This document shows positions 1 to 8,338 of a stretch of 35,508 nucleotides of DNA, piece by piece (position 1 is the stretch's first letter; each line of letters starts with the position of its first letter). The stretch covers positions 1 through 35,508 of the forward strand of contig CAJTVH010000029.1 in assembly GCA_910579745.1 (NCBI GenBank), given 5' to 3'. This DNA comes from an uncultured Clostridia bacterium. Its GTDB lineage: Bacteria > Bacillota > Clostridia > Lachnospirales > CAG-274. Under the pieces are notes generated by a model. It was not told the DNA's origin and did no database searches. It worked only from the letters and a program-made list of their open reading frames with translations. Position numbers and translations under genes: made by a program.

Positions 1-559
1 GCGCCCTCGCTATCGACTCTCTCACGCTAAGTCCGTTTCTCCCGCACTCTTCCATCGTGTCCTCTCTTAACCCAAGCTCGTCATTCAGAACCGTTTTCTC
101 CCCATGATTTAAGTCCCCGTATACCCTGGCCTCTATTATTCCCTTTGCCTCCTCCGATAATTCCCCCTCATCTATCTCATATCTCTCTATCTCCACTCCG
201 CTCCCGCTCGTGTTTTCCTCTCTCTCCTCCCTGTTTATCTCTTTATCCTCTTTATTATTTTCCCCCTCATAGGACTCTTCCCCTGTTTCCTCTTTGTCCC
301 AGGTGACTCCAAATATATCCCCTATGCTCTCCAAATCCCCTAAAATACTTCCCTCTTCTTTTTCCTCCCCGCTAGAGGCCGTCTCTCCCTCCGATTCCTC
401 TGTTGTCTCCTCATAAGCCCCGCTGTCATAGCTTTCGGCGCTCTCATAACTTTCCGTCTCCTCTAATATCTCACCCCACGCGTATGTATTACCCGATACC
501 GCTCCCTCTGTCAGCGCTGTCATCATTATTAATAACGCTATACATCTTCTTACTCTCAT
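1..559 (-). CDS. Secreted acidic protein, C-terminus cut by window edge
   Basis: The frame is open from an ATG at 559 to the left edge, about 186 codons. A strong GGAAAGGAG lies 7 bases before the ATG and overlaps the TAG stop of the RCC1-repeat gene upstream, with 15 bases between the genes, so the two are almost certainly co-transcribed. The protein starts with a basic and hydrophobic signal peptide (MRVRRCIALLIMM..., likely cut after NTYA). It continues into a long low-complexity stretch of Glu, Ser, Thr and Gly, roughly residues 30-115. A more ordinary segment follows (ARVYGDLNHGEKTVLNDEL), which may begin a folded domain beyond the window. Base composition is clearly odd: G+C is near one half here against under one third in neighbours, with GAG, GGG, AGG and AGC codons frequent. 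I infer export to the cell surface or medium. The function is not recognised. Confidence 0.8.
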   Translation of the reverse strand, partial: MRVRRCIALLIMMTALTEGAVSGNTYAWGEILEETESYESAESYDSGAYEETTEESEGETASSGEEKEEGSILGDLESIGDIFGVTWDKEETGEESYEGENNKEDKEINREEREENTSGSGVEIERYEIDEGELSEEAKGIIEARVYGDLNHGEKTVLNDELGLREDTMEECGRNGLSVRESIARA

Positions 560-574
560 TTCTTTTCTCCTTTC

Positions 575-3541
575 CTACTCAACCTCAAATTTTATAGTTG
601 TTGATCCTGTTTCAAGTCCCTCAAATATTATTGGAACAAGCGCCCCGCTCCAGTTTTTATCATCTCTGTCTATCGTAAATTTTATTAATCCATCTTTATC
701 ATATATTACTTTTATCCCTTTTTCCACCTTGACCATTTGAGCGTTGTTTTCCTCATACTCTTCGCCAATAGCCACAGGTTGTACTTTCAGCGCATCATAT
801 TCTATTTTATATACAGTTGATTTTATAAAAGGCATATTGTCAACTGTAAGTATAATTTTATTATTTTTTCCCTTTTCAACATCAATTGTTTTTTCAACCT
901 CCTCAACCTGGCTGTTCTCTATAATTTGATTTTCGGAAATATACGCGTTATTTTCAGCCAAACCTACAAGTGAAAGATTTTTAACCCTGACAATGGTACA
1001 GCCCGTAAGTGAACCCCCGTTCATCTTTCCGACTAAAGTTCCCGTATTTGTTCTTCCCGTCACCTCAGCATTTATAATATTTAGATTTTTTATAACAGCG
1101 TTTTCCGTACAGCCAAACAAACCTACATTGTCCATATTAGGAAAATCAATTTTTAAATTTGACAATGTTTTCCCGTTTCCATCTAAACTTCCCTTAAAAG
1201 CATTTCTTAAATTCCCTATCGGTACTCTCATTAAATTTTTAAAATCCAAATCCGACACTAATTTATAATGTGCGGTAAGATTATTTCCTATTTTATCAAA
1301 ATCATTTATATCGTAAATAAGATATGGATCACTTACTGTTCCCTTTCCTTTACTGGGGTATAAATCCTTTACCGTTCCCCAACTAATGACATTTGGATTA
1401 TACTTGCTTAAAGTTGTCCCTATCCCAAGCTGTCCGTAATCATTATACCCAAACCCCCACAATGTTCCGTCTTCTTTTATAATCATCTGATACCCGCTTC
1501 CCGATGATATTTTTCTTATATTTCCCCAATTAATTATAAAAACATCTCTGTTACCCTCCAAATAATTATTACTCCCATAATTCAATGAAGTTTCAGAATC
1601 TCCCCAAAAAAGAAGCTGCCCATTAAGTTTTAGAGCGTAACTTACATTTTTGCCCGCCTCAACACTTACTATATCACTAATTCCTTGTATTGGCGCTATA
1701 TCTATTTGATTTGTGTTTGTTCCCAGAGCTAAACAACCATTTAAATTATAACCACATGTATATACGGTTCCATCTCTTTTTATCGCCAGCGCGTGCGTTT
1801 CCCCAGCCGATATGCCCTTTACGTCTATCATAATTGAGATTGGTTTGTTATTATAAGCCTTCTTCCCTCCAAGCTGTCCATAATCATTTCTTCCAAAAGT
1901 ATATAATGTTCCATCATGTTTTAAAAGCATTGTAAAACTTTTTCCCGCCGATATTTTCTCAAGGCATGTGAGACTTATTTTTACTGGTGTGAACTTATTT
2001 ATGTTAGTCTTATCCCCCAGCTGTCCATAATCATTTCTTCCCCATGTCCAAGCTGTCTGGTCAATCGCCACAATTCCGCAATGGTCATATCCCGCTGTAA
2101 TCGATTTCGCTGAAACCGTAAGACTCACCTGAATAGGCACATTAGTCAATTTATTTGTCCCATTACCCAGCTGTCCATAATCATTGTTTCCCCATGCCCA
2201 TACTGTTCCGTCTTTTTTTCTGGCTATACTGAAATCATATCCAGCTGAAACCTCAACAACATCTGTTAAACCCTTAACCTGAACAGGAACATAACTATTT
2301 TCCATGGTTCCATTCCCAAGCTGCCCGCAATCATTATTTCCCCACGCCCATACTGTTCCGTCTTTTTTTATCGCCAGTGTATGATTATAACCCGCTGATA
2401 CCGCTAGAACCGTCTCATTCATTTCAAAATCCATTGTCATACCTTTAACAGGTTCATTAGCTTTTTCTGTGGTTCCATTTCCAAGCTGTCCATAATTGTT
2501 GTTTCCAAGTCCCCAGAAATTACCGTCGTTGTCAATAAATATAGCAAAATCTTTTCCCGCGGTCATACTTTCTATATTACTTATATTTATTTTACTTAAT
2601 CGTGAATTTACTTTCTCATCTCCATAAAAACTGTTTCCAAAAGTATACACGTCTCCCAAGTTATCAAGAGCGAGACCAAAATCATAGCCTAATTTCACAT
2701 TTTTTAAATTTTTTAAACTGTAATTTTTCATAATATCATTTTCATAATAATCAATATCTCCGTTTTTATAAAAAATAGCGTAATTATTTCCACCCGAAGT
2801 CAAAAGACATTCACCTTGTACATAATTTGAGGATAACTCTTCAGGCTCCGCCGCTATATTTTCTCCCCAGCCTAAATAATACATTTTCTTCTCATATTGA
2901 TAACGCGCTCCCAAATAGCTTCTGTTTCCTCCGGCGGAAATACTTAAAATAAATTCTGAAGCGGCGTTTTTATAAGAATATCCTTTTACATTTCCAACTC
3001 TCTGTTTTTCATACCCGCAGCTTAAATTAGCGAGCTGACCTTCCCGATTTCTCCCAAATGATAACACCGTATCATAAGTACGAATTAAACTATGCTCATA
3101 ACCAGCGTCAATAGTACAAGCAACCGTATACGGCGAACACTTTGAGTAATCTATTTGTACAGGAACCGATTTATTTTCATGTGAGCCTATTCCAAGCTGT
3201 CCATAATTATCATACCCCCATGCCCATACATCACCAGCATCATTCATAGCGAGATTATGCCTACCTCCCGCCACTACATAACTTATATTTTCCAATCCAA
3301 TTACTTGAACTGGTATTTTACTGTTTAAAAATTGGCCGTTTCCAAGCTGCCCTTCTATTCCTCTTCCCCATGCCCATACTGTTCCGTCTGATTTTAACGC
3401 GACACAATGACCCTCTCCAGCGCTTACTTGTATAAATTTAGCGTCAGTTGATTCCTCAGCTATCCAACTACTATTATTAAAAAATAAAAATATATTTATA
3501 AAACAAAGAAAACTAATAAAAAAACTTAAAAACTGTCTCAT
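575..3541 (-). CDS. Secreted RCC1-repeat (beta-propeller) protein with GLUG-like segment
   Basis: The start is taken at the ATG at 3541 because GGAGGCGG lies just before it; this gives MRQFLSFFISFLCF..., a signal peptide. An in-frame ATG 57 bases upstream lacks such a site. The mature protein (about 990 aa) has a dozen or so tandem repeats of the form SAGxxHxxALKxDGTVWAWGxN followed by GQLGNGT, from about residue 35 to 720. These are RCC1/ATS1-type blades, enough for two seven-bladed propellers. A region of about 120 residues follows (DPYLIYDINDFDKIGNNL, then NAVIKNLNIINAEVTG and GTLVGKMNGGSLTGC) that resembles GLUG motifs of secreted adhesins and proteases. The last 110 residues look like a beta-sandwich (KTIDVEKGKNNKIILTVDN). 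There is no LPXTG or SLH anchor. RCC1 propellers generally bind proteins, so a surface or extracellular binding role is inferred. It forms an operon with the acidic secreted protein downstream. Confidence 0.9.
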   Translation of the reverse strand: MRQFLSFFISFLCFINIFLFFNNSSWIAEESTDAKFIQVSAGEGHCVALKSDGTVWAWGRGIEGQLGNGQFLNSKIPVQVIGLENISYVVAGGRHNLAMNDAGDVWAWGYDNYGQLGIGSHENKSVPVQIDYSKCSPYTVACTIDAGYEHSLIRTYDTVLSFGRNREGQLANLSCGYEKQRVGNVKGYSYKNAASEFILSISAGGNRSYLGARYQYEKKMYYLGWGENIAAEPEELSSNYVQGECLLTSGGNNYAIFYKNGDIDYYENDIMKNYSLKNLKNVKLGYDFGLALDNLGDVYTFGNSFYGDEKVNSRLSKINISNIESMTAGKDFAIFIDNDGNFWGLGNNNYGQLGNGTTEKANEPVKGMTMDFEMNETVLAVSAGYNHTLAIKKDGTVWAWGNNDCGQLGNGTMENSYVPVQVKGLTDVVEVSAGYDFSIARKKDGTVWAWGNNDYGQLGNGTNKLTNVPIQVSLTVSAKSITAGYDHCGIVAIDQTAWTWGRNDYGQLGDKTNINKFTPVKISLTCLEKISAGKSFTMLLKHDGTLYTFGRNDYGQLGGKKAYNNKPISIMIDVKGISAGETHALAIKRDGTVYTCGYNLNGCLALGTNTNQIDIAPIQGISDIVSVEAGKNVSYALKLNGQLLFWGDSETSLNYGSNNYLEGNRDVFIINWGNIRKISSGSGYQMIIKEDGTLWGFGYNDYGQLGIGTTLSKYNPNVISWGTVKDLYPSKGKGTVSDPYLIYDINDFDKIGNNLTAHYKLVSDLDFKNLMRVPIGNLRNAFKGSLDGNGKTLSNLKIDFPNMDNVGLFGCTENAVIKNLNIINAEVTGRTNTGTLVGKMNGGSLTGCTIVRVKNLSLVGLAENNAYISENQIIENSQVEEVEKTIDVEKGKNNKIILTVDNMPFIKSTVYKIEYDALKVQPVAIGEEYEENNAQMVKVEKGIKVIYDKDGLIKFTIDRDDKNWSGALVPIIFEGLETGSTTIKFEVE

Positions 3542-4334
3542 TTTCCGCCTCCATAAAAATATAAATTTAATTAAATTTGACATAATGATGTATAGCACAT
3601 CTAAAAAATAATTTTATTTAAAAAAAATATCTTTTAATTTAATAACATACTAAAAAACCTCCTCTCTGTCTTAAAATTCAAATAGCTTTCGCAGACACTA
3701 ATTAAAACTCATAATAATAAAATAATAAACTTTTTTAAAATATAAATATTTTTTTATTTAAAAACTTACCAAAATATAAACACTTTATTTTTTATTTTAC
3801 TTATTTAAAGTTTTAATTATATATTTTAGCTTTTAAACCCATTTCTATATTTCTTAGTTTATTATAAATTTTTATAAAATAAAAATATTATTAAAAACAA
3901 TTTTTTTAAGTTATACATTCTTGACTTAAAAATTTATACCGTTTTTCAAGCATCCTCTAAACGCTCATTATGAAATTTTTATTTATATTTTATAATCTCA
4001 GGGTATTATTTTATAAAACATAGTGTCACACGAAATATCCACTTAAATTAATAATAACACTTTTTTATACAATTGTCAAATATTGTAAATATTTGTAAAA
4101 TATTAGGAATAAATATTGCAAATTACAATATCAATTTATAAAAGACATATTATAAGTAATAACACTTTTAACGGTGATGATGATTTTTCCACTTTTAATA
4201 TTCTAAACCATCACTAACATTTGCGAGTAATAAGGAAACCGCATTTCAGAAGAAAATTTCTATCTTAACTTACAAATTCAGTATTAAGATAATATAATTG
4301 GCATAGTTGTTAATAATAATTTATTTCAGCTTAT

Positions 4335-4347
4335 CAGATACGTCCTA
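4335..4347. repeat. Isolated MITE family A end
   Basis: CAGATACGTCCTA matches the right terminal repeat of the family A elements at 30015-30179 and 35390 onward (CAGATACGYCCTA, ending in the TA target). No partner end or palindromic body is visible on either side, so this is a remnant or a chance match. Confidence 0.4.
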
Positions 4348-4481
4348 TATTTTGTTTTACTGAAACACAAAAGATATTTCATAAGTGACCTTGCTTGTTG
4401 TTTTTCTAATCTGCAGTATAGTATTTATAGTAGTATTGTCTATTTTCCATATATAGTTTTTCTTTTCTCTTTTATAGTAAA

Positions 4482-4518
4482 AAACAGCGGTAACTCTGTG
4501 ATAGATTTACCGCTGTTT
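4482..4518 (-). terminator. Intrinsic terminator of the GNAT gene
   Basis: A perfect 12-bp stem AAACAGCGGTAA / TTACCGCTGTTT (4482-4493 with 4507-4518) encloses a 13-base loop. Read on the minus strand, the stem is followed by a run of six T, just downstream of the acetyltransferase stop. Confidence 0.85.
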
Positions 4519-4571
4519 GATATTATTTTGTTAGTGACTATTATTTAGTTTTTAATTATACAAACTTAAAT

Positions 4572-5057
4572 TTATTTTACCATAATTTCGTAATGTATTC
4601 TTTTTCCTGCATATTCAGAGAATGTTTCCTCACTCCTTTTTACAAATTGAAAGCCACAACTTTCATAAGTGTGTTGAGCGGGAACACAAATCTCATTTGT
4701 CCAAACGATTATCTTTTTTGCCCCCTGCGCTGTTATACGTTGAACTGCCTCCCGCATTTGTCGTTTACCATAGCCGTTTCCCTTGTATTTTGTCAAAATG
4801 CAGTTGTGTCCTACTTCTGTTGATTCAGGTAGATTTGTCGGATTCCAGGAAACAAACCCGATAGGCTTTCCTTTCAGGACTGTCATAAATCCGCTAAAAT
4901 CGGCAATACGTGGGTTATCATAAAAAAAGTCATCAAACTCCTGCCATTGTTTATACCAATTACGCTCAAATCTGGGCTCAAAAGAATAACCATCTTTCAA
5001 AAGAGCTGAAAGTGTTCCGCGAGGAAACTCTGTTATTTTTCTAAATTCAATATCCAT
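4572..5057 (-). CDS. GNAT family N-acetyltransferase
   Basis: This 161-aa protein is of usual length for one GNAT domain, which transfers the acetyl group of acetyl-CoA to an amine. The pyrophosphate-binding motif A is visible as YKGNGYGKRQM at about residues 89-99, after the beta-4 strand containing HNCIL. The C-terminal YESCGFQFV is the usual alpha-4/beta-6 region. AAAGGAG lies 6 bases before the ATG. The gene is monocistronic, ending in a strong terminator. Its G+C is visibly higher than that of the surrounding genes, which suggests recent arrival. A degraded copy of its 5' half lies 1.5 kb away at 6436-6563. The substrate cannot be told; small-molecule resistance or protein acetylation are both possible. 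Confidence 0.85.
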   Translation of the reverse strand: MDIEFRKITEFPRGTLSALLKDGYSFEPRFERNWYKQWQEFDDFFYDNPRIADFSGFMTVLKGKPIGFVSWNPTNLPESTEVGHNCILTKYKGNGYGKRQMREAVQRITAQGAKKIIVWTNEICVPAQHTYESCGFQFVKRSEETFSEYAGKRIHYEIMVK

Positions 5058-5130
5058 TTTATTCTCCTTTAAATTCCGATTTATCTATAAATTTATTATA
5101 TAACTACTATTTTAATTTTTAAAATATTTT

Positions 5131-5346
5131 TTATATCCATTGAATAAACGCCGTCTTATCATTACTGTTATATCCGACCTGTCTATAAAAATTTAATGTA
5201 CTTTCCTTTTTAGAACTGGTAAGCAGCATTAATTTATAACAATTCTCTTTTAACGCAATCTCTTTAGCATAATTCAAACATTGAGCAGCAAATCCTTTTT
5301 TGCGATAATTTTCATCTGTTATAACATTCTCAATAAGGACATATTG
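5131..5346 (-). pseudogene. C-terminal remnant of a second GNAT acetyltransferase
   Basis: Read on minus, the frame ending at the TAA at 5131-5133 encodes ENVITDENYRKKGFAAQCL followed by YAKEIALKENCYKLMLL and then NFYRQVGYNSNDKTAFIQ. This is a textbook GNAT motif A (RKKGFA) plus the C-terminal NFYxxxGY segment. The frame stays open upstream to about 5418 but turns into AT-rich nonsense with no start codon or ribosome site, and the N-terminal half of the domain is absent. It differs in sequence from both intact GNAT genes nearby, so it is a separate lost gene. Confidence 0.75.
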
Positions 5347-5460
5347 TGCTGATTTTAAATTTTTTATAAAATTAGCTTTATATTTTTTACTTATCAGAAA
5401 TATAAAAATGATAAATATTTAATTTTAAATATCAGTATTAACCCAATAAGTTGAAGTTTA

Positions 5461-5904
5461 TTACTTTTTTTGATATTTTTCTTTAGCATACTCATACGCA
5501 TCCTGAATAAACGGCTTTAATTTATCAAAAGTTTTTTCAGTCGGGTTTAAACAACATATCCAACCCATCCACGCATATACAGGATGTGGGATAATCTTAT
5601 TTGTTGATGAAAAATCATATTCCATATCAACAATACAGCCTTTACTTGGCCGTTTAGGAATTTCACCAAACATATTAATAAATGTCTCTTTTTTCACACC
5701 TATATTTACGCGATATATATTTTCTCTGTTTAAATTTGAACTTTTATCATTTTCTCCGTCTTTTTCTTTAACTGTTAAAATATAAACTCCTCGTTTTAAA
5801 GTGTTATTAGGATTATAAAAAATTCCCTTTTCGCCCCAACTGCTCACTAAAACAGTTCCTTTTAAGTTTTTAAGACAATATTCTAAAATTTCATTGGATT
5901 TCAT
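5461..5904 (-). CDS. DUF6194-like protein
   Basis: This 147-aa soluble protein has no signal peptide or membrane segment. The conserved parts are YRVNIGVKKETFINMFG (about residues 63-79) and IIPHPVYAWMGWICCLNPTE (about 103-122). They match my memory of the DUF6194 family, small proteins of unknown biochemical function often annotated only by that domain and common in accessory regions. The ribosome site is weak (GAGG about 11 bases before the ATG). It lies 53 bases downstream of a GNAT gene in the same direction and may share its transcript. No function can be given. Confidence 0.7.
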   Translation of the reverse strand: MKSNEILEYCLKNLKGTVLVSSWGEKGIFYNPNNTLKRGVYILTVKEKDGENDKSSNLNRENIYRVNIGVKKETFINMFGEIPKRPSKGCIVDMEYDFSSTNKIIPHPVYAWMGWICCLNPTEKTFDKLKPFIQDAYEYAKEKYQKK

Positions 5905-5957
5905 AATGTAAAACCTCGCTTTGACTTCGGATTTTCCAGTCTGATAAATGAGAAATT

Positions 5958-6401
5958 TTAAGTATCAATTTTTTTAAGCTCATGTATATTTTTATTTCGA
6001 TACACTAAATCATCTCTGACACTAAATCCGATATTTTCCCAAAAACTATTTCCAATTTTATTTGTTTCAAAAGCAACCAATCCAACTTTGTTTATACCTT
6101 CTTTATCCAAAGCATTCATAGCATTATCTACAAGTTTTTTAGCTATTCCTTGATTTCTGTAATTTGGCAAAACAGCTGTATGATGAATATAACCTCTGCG
6201 TCCGTCATGACCTGACATAATTACTCCTATTATTTTGCCGTCATCTTCAGCAACAAAACTTGATGTAGGATTACGTTTTAAATATTTAGCGATTCCATCT
6301 TTACTGTCGTCTTTTGAATTAAGTCCCATTCCTGGCATATTAATCCATAAATTATATATTCCATCATAATCTTTAATAGTCATTACTCTAATTTGTATCA
6401 T
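5958..6401 (-). CDS. GNAT family N-acetyltransferase
   Basis: The start is the ATG at 6401 (MIQIRVMTIKDYDGIYNLW), 7 bases after AAGGAG; a GTG 9 bases further upstream overlaps the ribosome site and is unlikely. The 147-aa product is a single GNAT domain. The N-terminal IRVMTIKDYDGIYNLW is the usual beta-1/alpha-1. SSFVAEDDGKIIGVIM is beta-2/beta-3. HHTAVLPNYRNQGIAKKLV is motif A with the acetyl-CoA pyrophosphate loop RNQGIA. GNSFWENIGF is the C-terminal motif. It resembles the small cytoplasmic acetyltransferases annotated YpeA-like. The substrate is unknown. It probably forms a short operon with the DUF6194-like gene. Confidence 0.85.
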   Translation of the reverse strand: MIQIRVMTIKDYDGIYNLWINMPGMGLNSKDDSKDGIAKYLKRNPTSSFVAEDDGKIIGVIMSGHDGRRGYIHHTAVLPNYRNQGIAKKLVDNAMNALDKEGINKVGLVAFETNKIGNSFWENIGFSVRDDLVYRNKNIHELKKIDT

Positions 6402-6435
6402 TAATACCACTCCTTAAAATTTTAATTTTTCTAAA

Positions 6436-6563
6436 AACCAATAGGCTTTCCTTCCAAAACCGTCATAAATCAACTAAACTCAGCACAGCAATATGGAAGT
6501 TATCAAAAAAAATCATCAAATTCTTAACATTGTTTATGCTAATCAGACTCGAATTTTGGCTCG
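6436..6563 (-). pseudogene. Ghost copy of the neighbouring GNAT gene (5' part)
   Basis: On the plus strand the sequence from ATAGGCTTTCCTT onward aligns with the interior of the intact GNAT gene (4857-4983) at roughly three quarters of positions over about 125 bases, with two or three small indels. Shared words include CGTCATAAATC/TGTCATAAATC and CATTGTTTATRC. The copy has lost frame, and most changes go to A or T. It lies in the same orientation as the intact gene, just upstream of the second GNAT gene. Confidence 0.75.
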
Positions 6564-6593
6564 ATTTTATACAAAAAAAGTTTTACTCCACAT

Positions 6594-6639
6594 AAAAAAA
6601 TGAAATGTATACACCTAAACTTATACATTTCATTTTTTT
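6594..6639 (-). terminator. Bidirectional terminator downstream of the REC/HD-GYP gene
   Basis: A perfect 18-bp inverted repeat pairs 6594-6611 with 6622-6639; the core is ATGAAATGTATA / TATACATTTCAT, with A7 and T7 at the outer ends and a 10-base loop. It can act on either strand. The transcript that needs it is the HD-GYP gene on minus, whose stop is at 6686. Confidence 0.85.
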
Positions 6640-6685
6640 CATCATATAATAGTATGTAAGTAAAACTTTGAATTTACAATATTCA

Positions 6686-7720
6686 TCAATAAACCTTGCA
6701 AATTTCATCAATAACTTGAATAAAAGCGTTAACTATAACCGGATCAAATTTCTTTCCGGCACCGTCGCCAATCATCTTAACCGCTTCAATTTTTTTAAAC
6801 GCTTTTCTATACGGCCTTCCTGTAACAAGAGCGTCAAATACATCTGTTATAGCGACAATTCTCGCTGAAATCGGGATCGCCTCACCGGAAAGACCATTAG
6901 GATATCCGCTCCCATCCCAATTTTCATGATGATTGAGACAAACTTCCTCACAACATTTTACATATTTATCGGATGCAACTCTAAGGCAACTTTTAATAAT
7001 TTTAGCTCCGTTTATAGTATGTTTCTTAACAATCTCAAATTCGTCATCCGTGAGCTTACCACCCTTAAATAAAATATATTCTGGAACAAAAATTTTGCCC
7101 ATATCACAAAGCGGTGCCGCTGTTAAAATAAAATTTACTCCAACGGAATTGATTTCATTTGTATAAATATCTGATTCCAAAAGACGATCTATTAAAATTC
7201 TTGTAATTGTTTTAATTCTGTCGTAGTTCTTAAAGTTCTCAAAACTCCTAAACTCAATAATATTAGCAAGCATCTCAATAGTCGCTTCCCAAATATTTTC
7301 AGTTTTGCTCATATTAAATGAAACAAGCTCCTCAAGCATATCCCTTGAGTTTTTTATCCTCATATGATTTTTTACACGAGTTTTTACAACGCTTGTATCA
7401 AAAGGCTTTGTAATAAAATCAACAGCACCGAGATTAAGTCCGTATTCTTCTTCAGTATCAGCGGCTGTAATAAGTATAACTGGAATCAAAGAAGATATGC
7501 CTGTGTCACTAAGAGTCCTTAAAACTTCAAGACCCGTCATTTCGGGCATAAGTATATCAAGAAGCACAAGAGAAATTGTAGCTGGATTTTTATTTATTAT
7601 ATCAAGAGCCTCACGTCCGTTTGAAGCCTCTATGGTATCATATTCATCTTTTAAAACCTCAATTAATACTTTTCTGTTAAATTCACTGTCGTCAACAACA
7701 AGTATTCTTTGCCTATCCAT
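6686..7720 (-). CDS. Response regulator with degenerate HD-GYP domain
   Basis: This 344-aa protein has a receiver domain (residues 4-120) and an HD-GYP domain (about 140-340). The receiver is complete: acidic pair D10/D11, phospho-acceptor D55 in LLDILMP, T85 and K105 (ITKPF). The HD-GYP part keeps HTINGAKII (H234), HHENWDGSGYP (H264/H265, GYP 272-274) and ITDVFDAL. However, the diagnostic HD pair reads PLCDMGKI, so the histidine is Cys205, and the upstream metal-binding histidine is missing (NYDR at 165-168). HD-GYP proteins normally hydrolyse cyclic-di-GMP at a di- or tri-iron site. I infer weak or absent catalysis and perhaps a binding or signalling role. AAGGGG precedes the ATG. No cognate kinase gene is adjacent, and the gene ends in a strong terminator, so it is transcribed alone. 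Confidence 0.9.
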   Translation of the reverse strand: MDRQRILVVDDSEFNRKVLIEVLKDEYDTIEASNGREALDIINKNPATISLVLLDILMPEMTGLEVLRTLSDTGISSLIPVILITAADTEEEYGLNLGAVDFITKPFDTSVVKTRVKNHMRIKNSRDMLEELVSFNMSKTENIWEATIEMLANIIEFRSFENFKNYDRIKTITRILIDRLLESDIYTNEINSVGVNFILTAAPLCDMGKIFVPEYILFKGGKLTDDEFEIVKKHTINGAKIIKSCLRVASDKYVKCCEEVCLNHHENWDGSGYPNGLSGEAIPISARIVAITDVFDALVTGRPYRKAFKKIEAVKMIGDGAGKKFDPVIVNAFIQVIDEICKVY

Positions 7721-8338
7721 AAAAACGCCCCTTCCGAGTTCATAAAAAATAACTTTTATTTTTTGCTGATTTTTATTTTAGAGCACTTCCGAAAAAAATG
7801 AACAAATTTTTAATTATAAAAAACAATTAAAACTTATAAAACACTATACCAAACGTGTATTTATATTTTTATATAATTCTCACGAGTATTTTAATTTTGC
7901 GGAAAACACTCTAATATTTTTGATTATATTAAAGCAATCTACTCAATCTGATACTTATATTATAACATAAATTTTGTAAAAATAAAGAGCAATTTTAATA
8001 TAATATAAATATTTTTTTATAATTACAATTTTACTATTAAAAATTTCTCATTAAGATAGCTTTTTGCTTAGAGCATATCAAAAAACTTTTTAACATTTGT
8101 TAAAACTATACAAATAATAAATTTTGCGAAAATATAAATCCTATTTTTAGTTTCAAAAATATCTAAAAGTTTTTAAAAAATAAAATAAAAATTCTTAATT
8201 TTATTTTTTATATCTCTTTAAGCATACTTATAATATTTAATCGCATAGTAATTTTACAATACTTAGGTAACAATATCAATTTTCACAAAATAAGAGAATC
8301 TACACATAACAATAAAAAAATTATTGCGTAAAAACATA
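7721..8338. other. AT-rich gap of 0.6 kb with a possible small MITE
   Basis: No coding frame is supported. The left part holds a possible TA-flanked inverted-repeat element (7779-7913). The rest is homopolymer-rich A/T sequence. No clear terminator follows the ABC-F gene that ends at 8339. Confidence 0.5.
7779..7913. mobile_element. Possible MITE, third family, degenerate
   Basis: The left end TA-GAGCACTTCCGAAAA (7779-) and the right end TTTTGCGGAAAACACTC-TA (-7913) form imperfect inverted repeats once one or two gaps are allowed (GAGYRY-TTCCG-AAAA). Both are flanked by TA, and the spacing of 135 bp fits a MITE. There is no coding content. The match is short, so this is tentative. Confidence 0.3.

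Larger units (their letters stand above)
3542..4571. other. AT-rich gap of 1.0 kb, mostly empty
   Basis: No open frame with a ribosome binding site was found on either strand. The stretch is extremely AT-rich, with many poly-A and poly-T runs. It holds an isolated family A MITE end (CAGATACGTCCTA, 4335-4347) and the terminator hairpin of the GNAT gene near 4500. The promoter of the RCC1-repeat operon must lie in its left part, but I cannot pick one with confidence. Confidence 0.6.

Noticed and set aside
744..1268. Plus-strand open frames opposite the RCC1-repeat gene
   Set aside because: They are antisense shadows of a well-supported repeat protein, without ribosome sites.
8068..8222. Another family A-like MITE beginning TTAGAGCATATCAAAAAAC
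   Set aside because: The proposed right end (TTTTTTATATCTCTTTA) needs several gaps, and the sequence is so AT-rich that such matches arise by chance.
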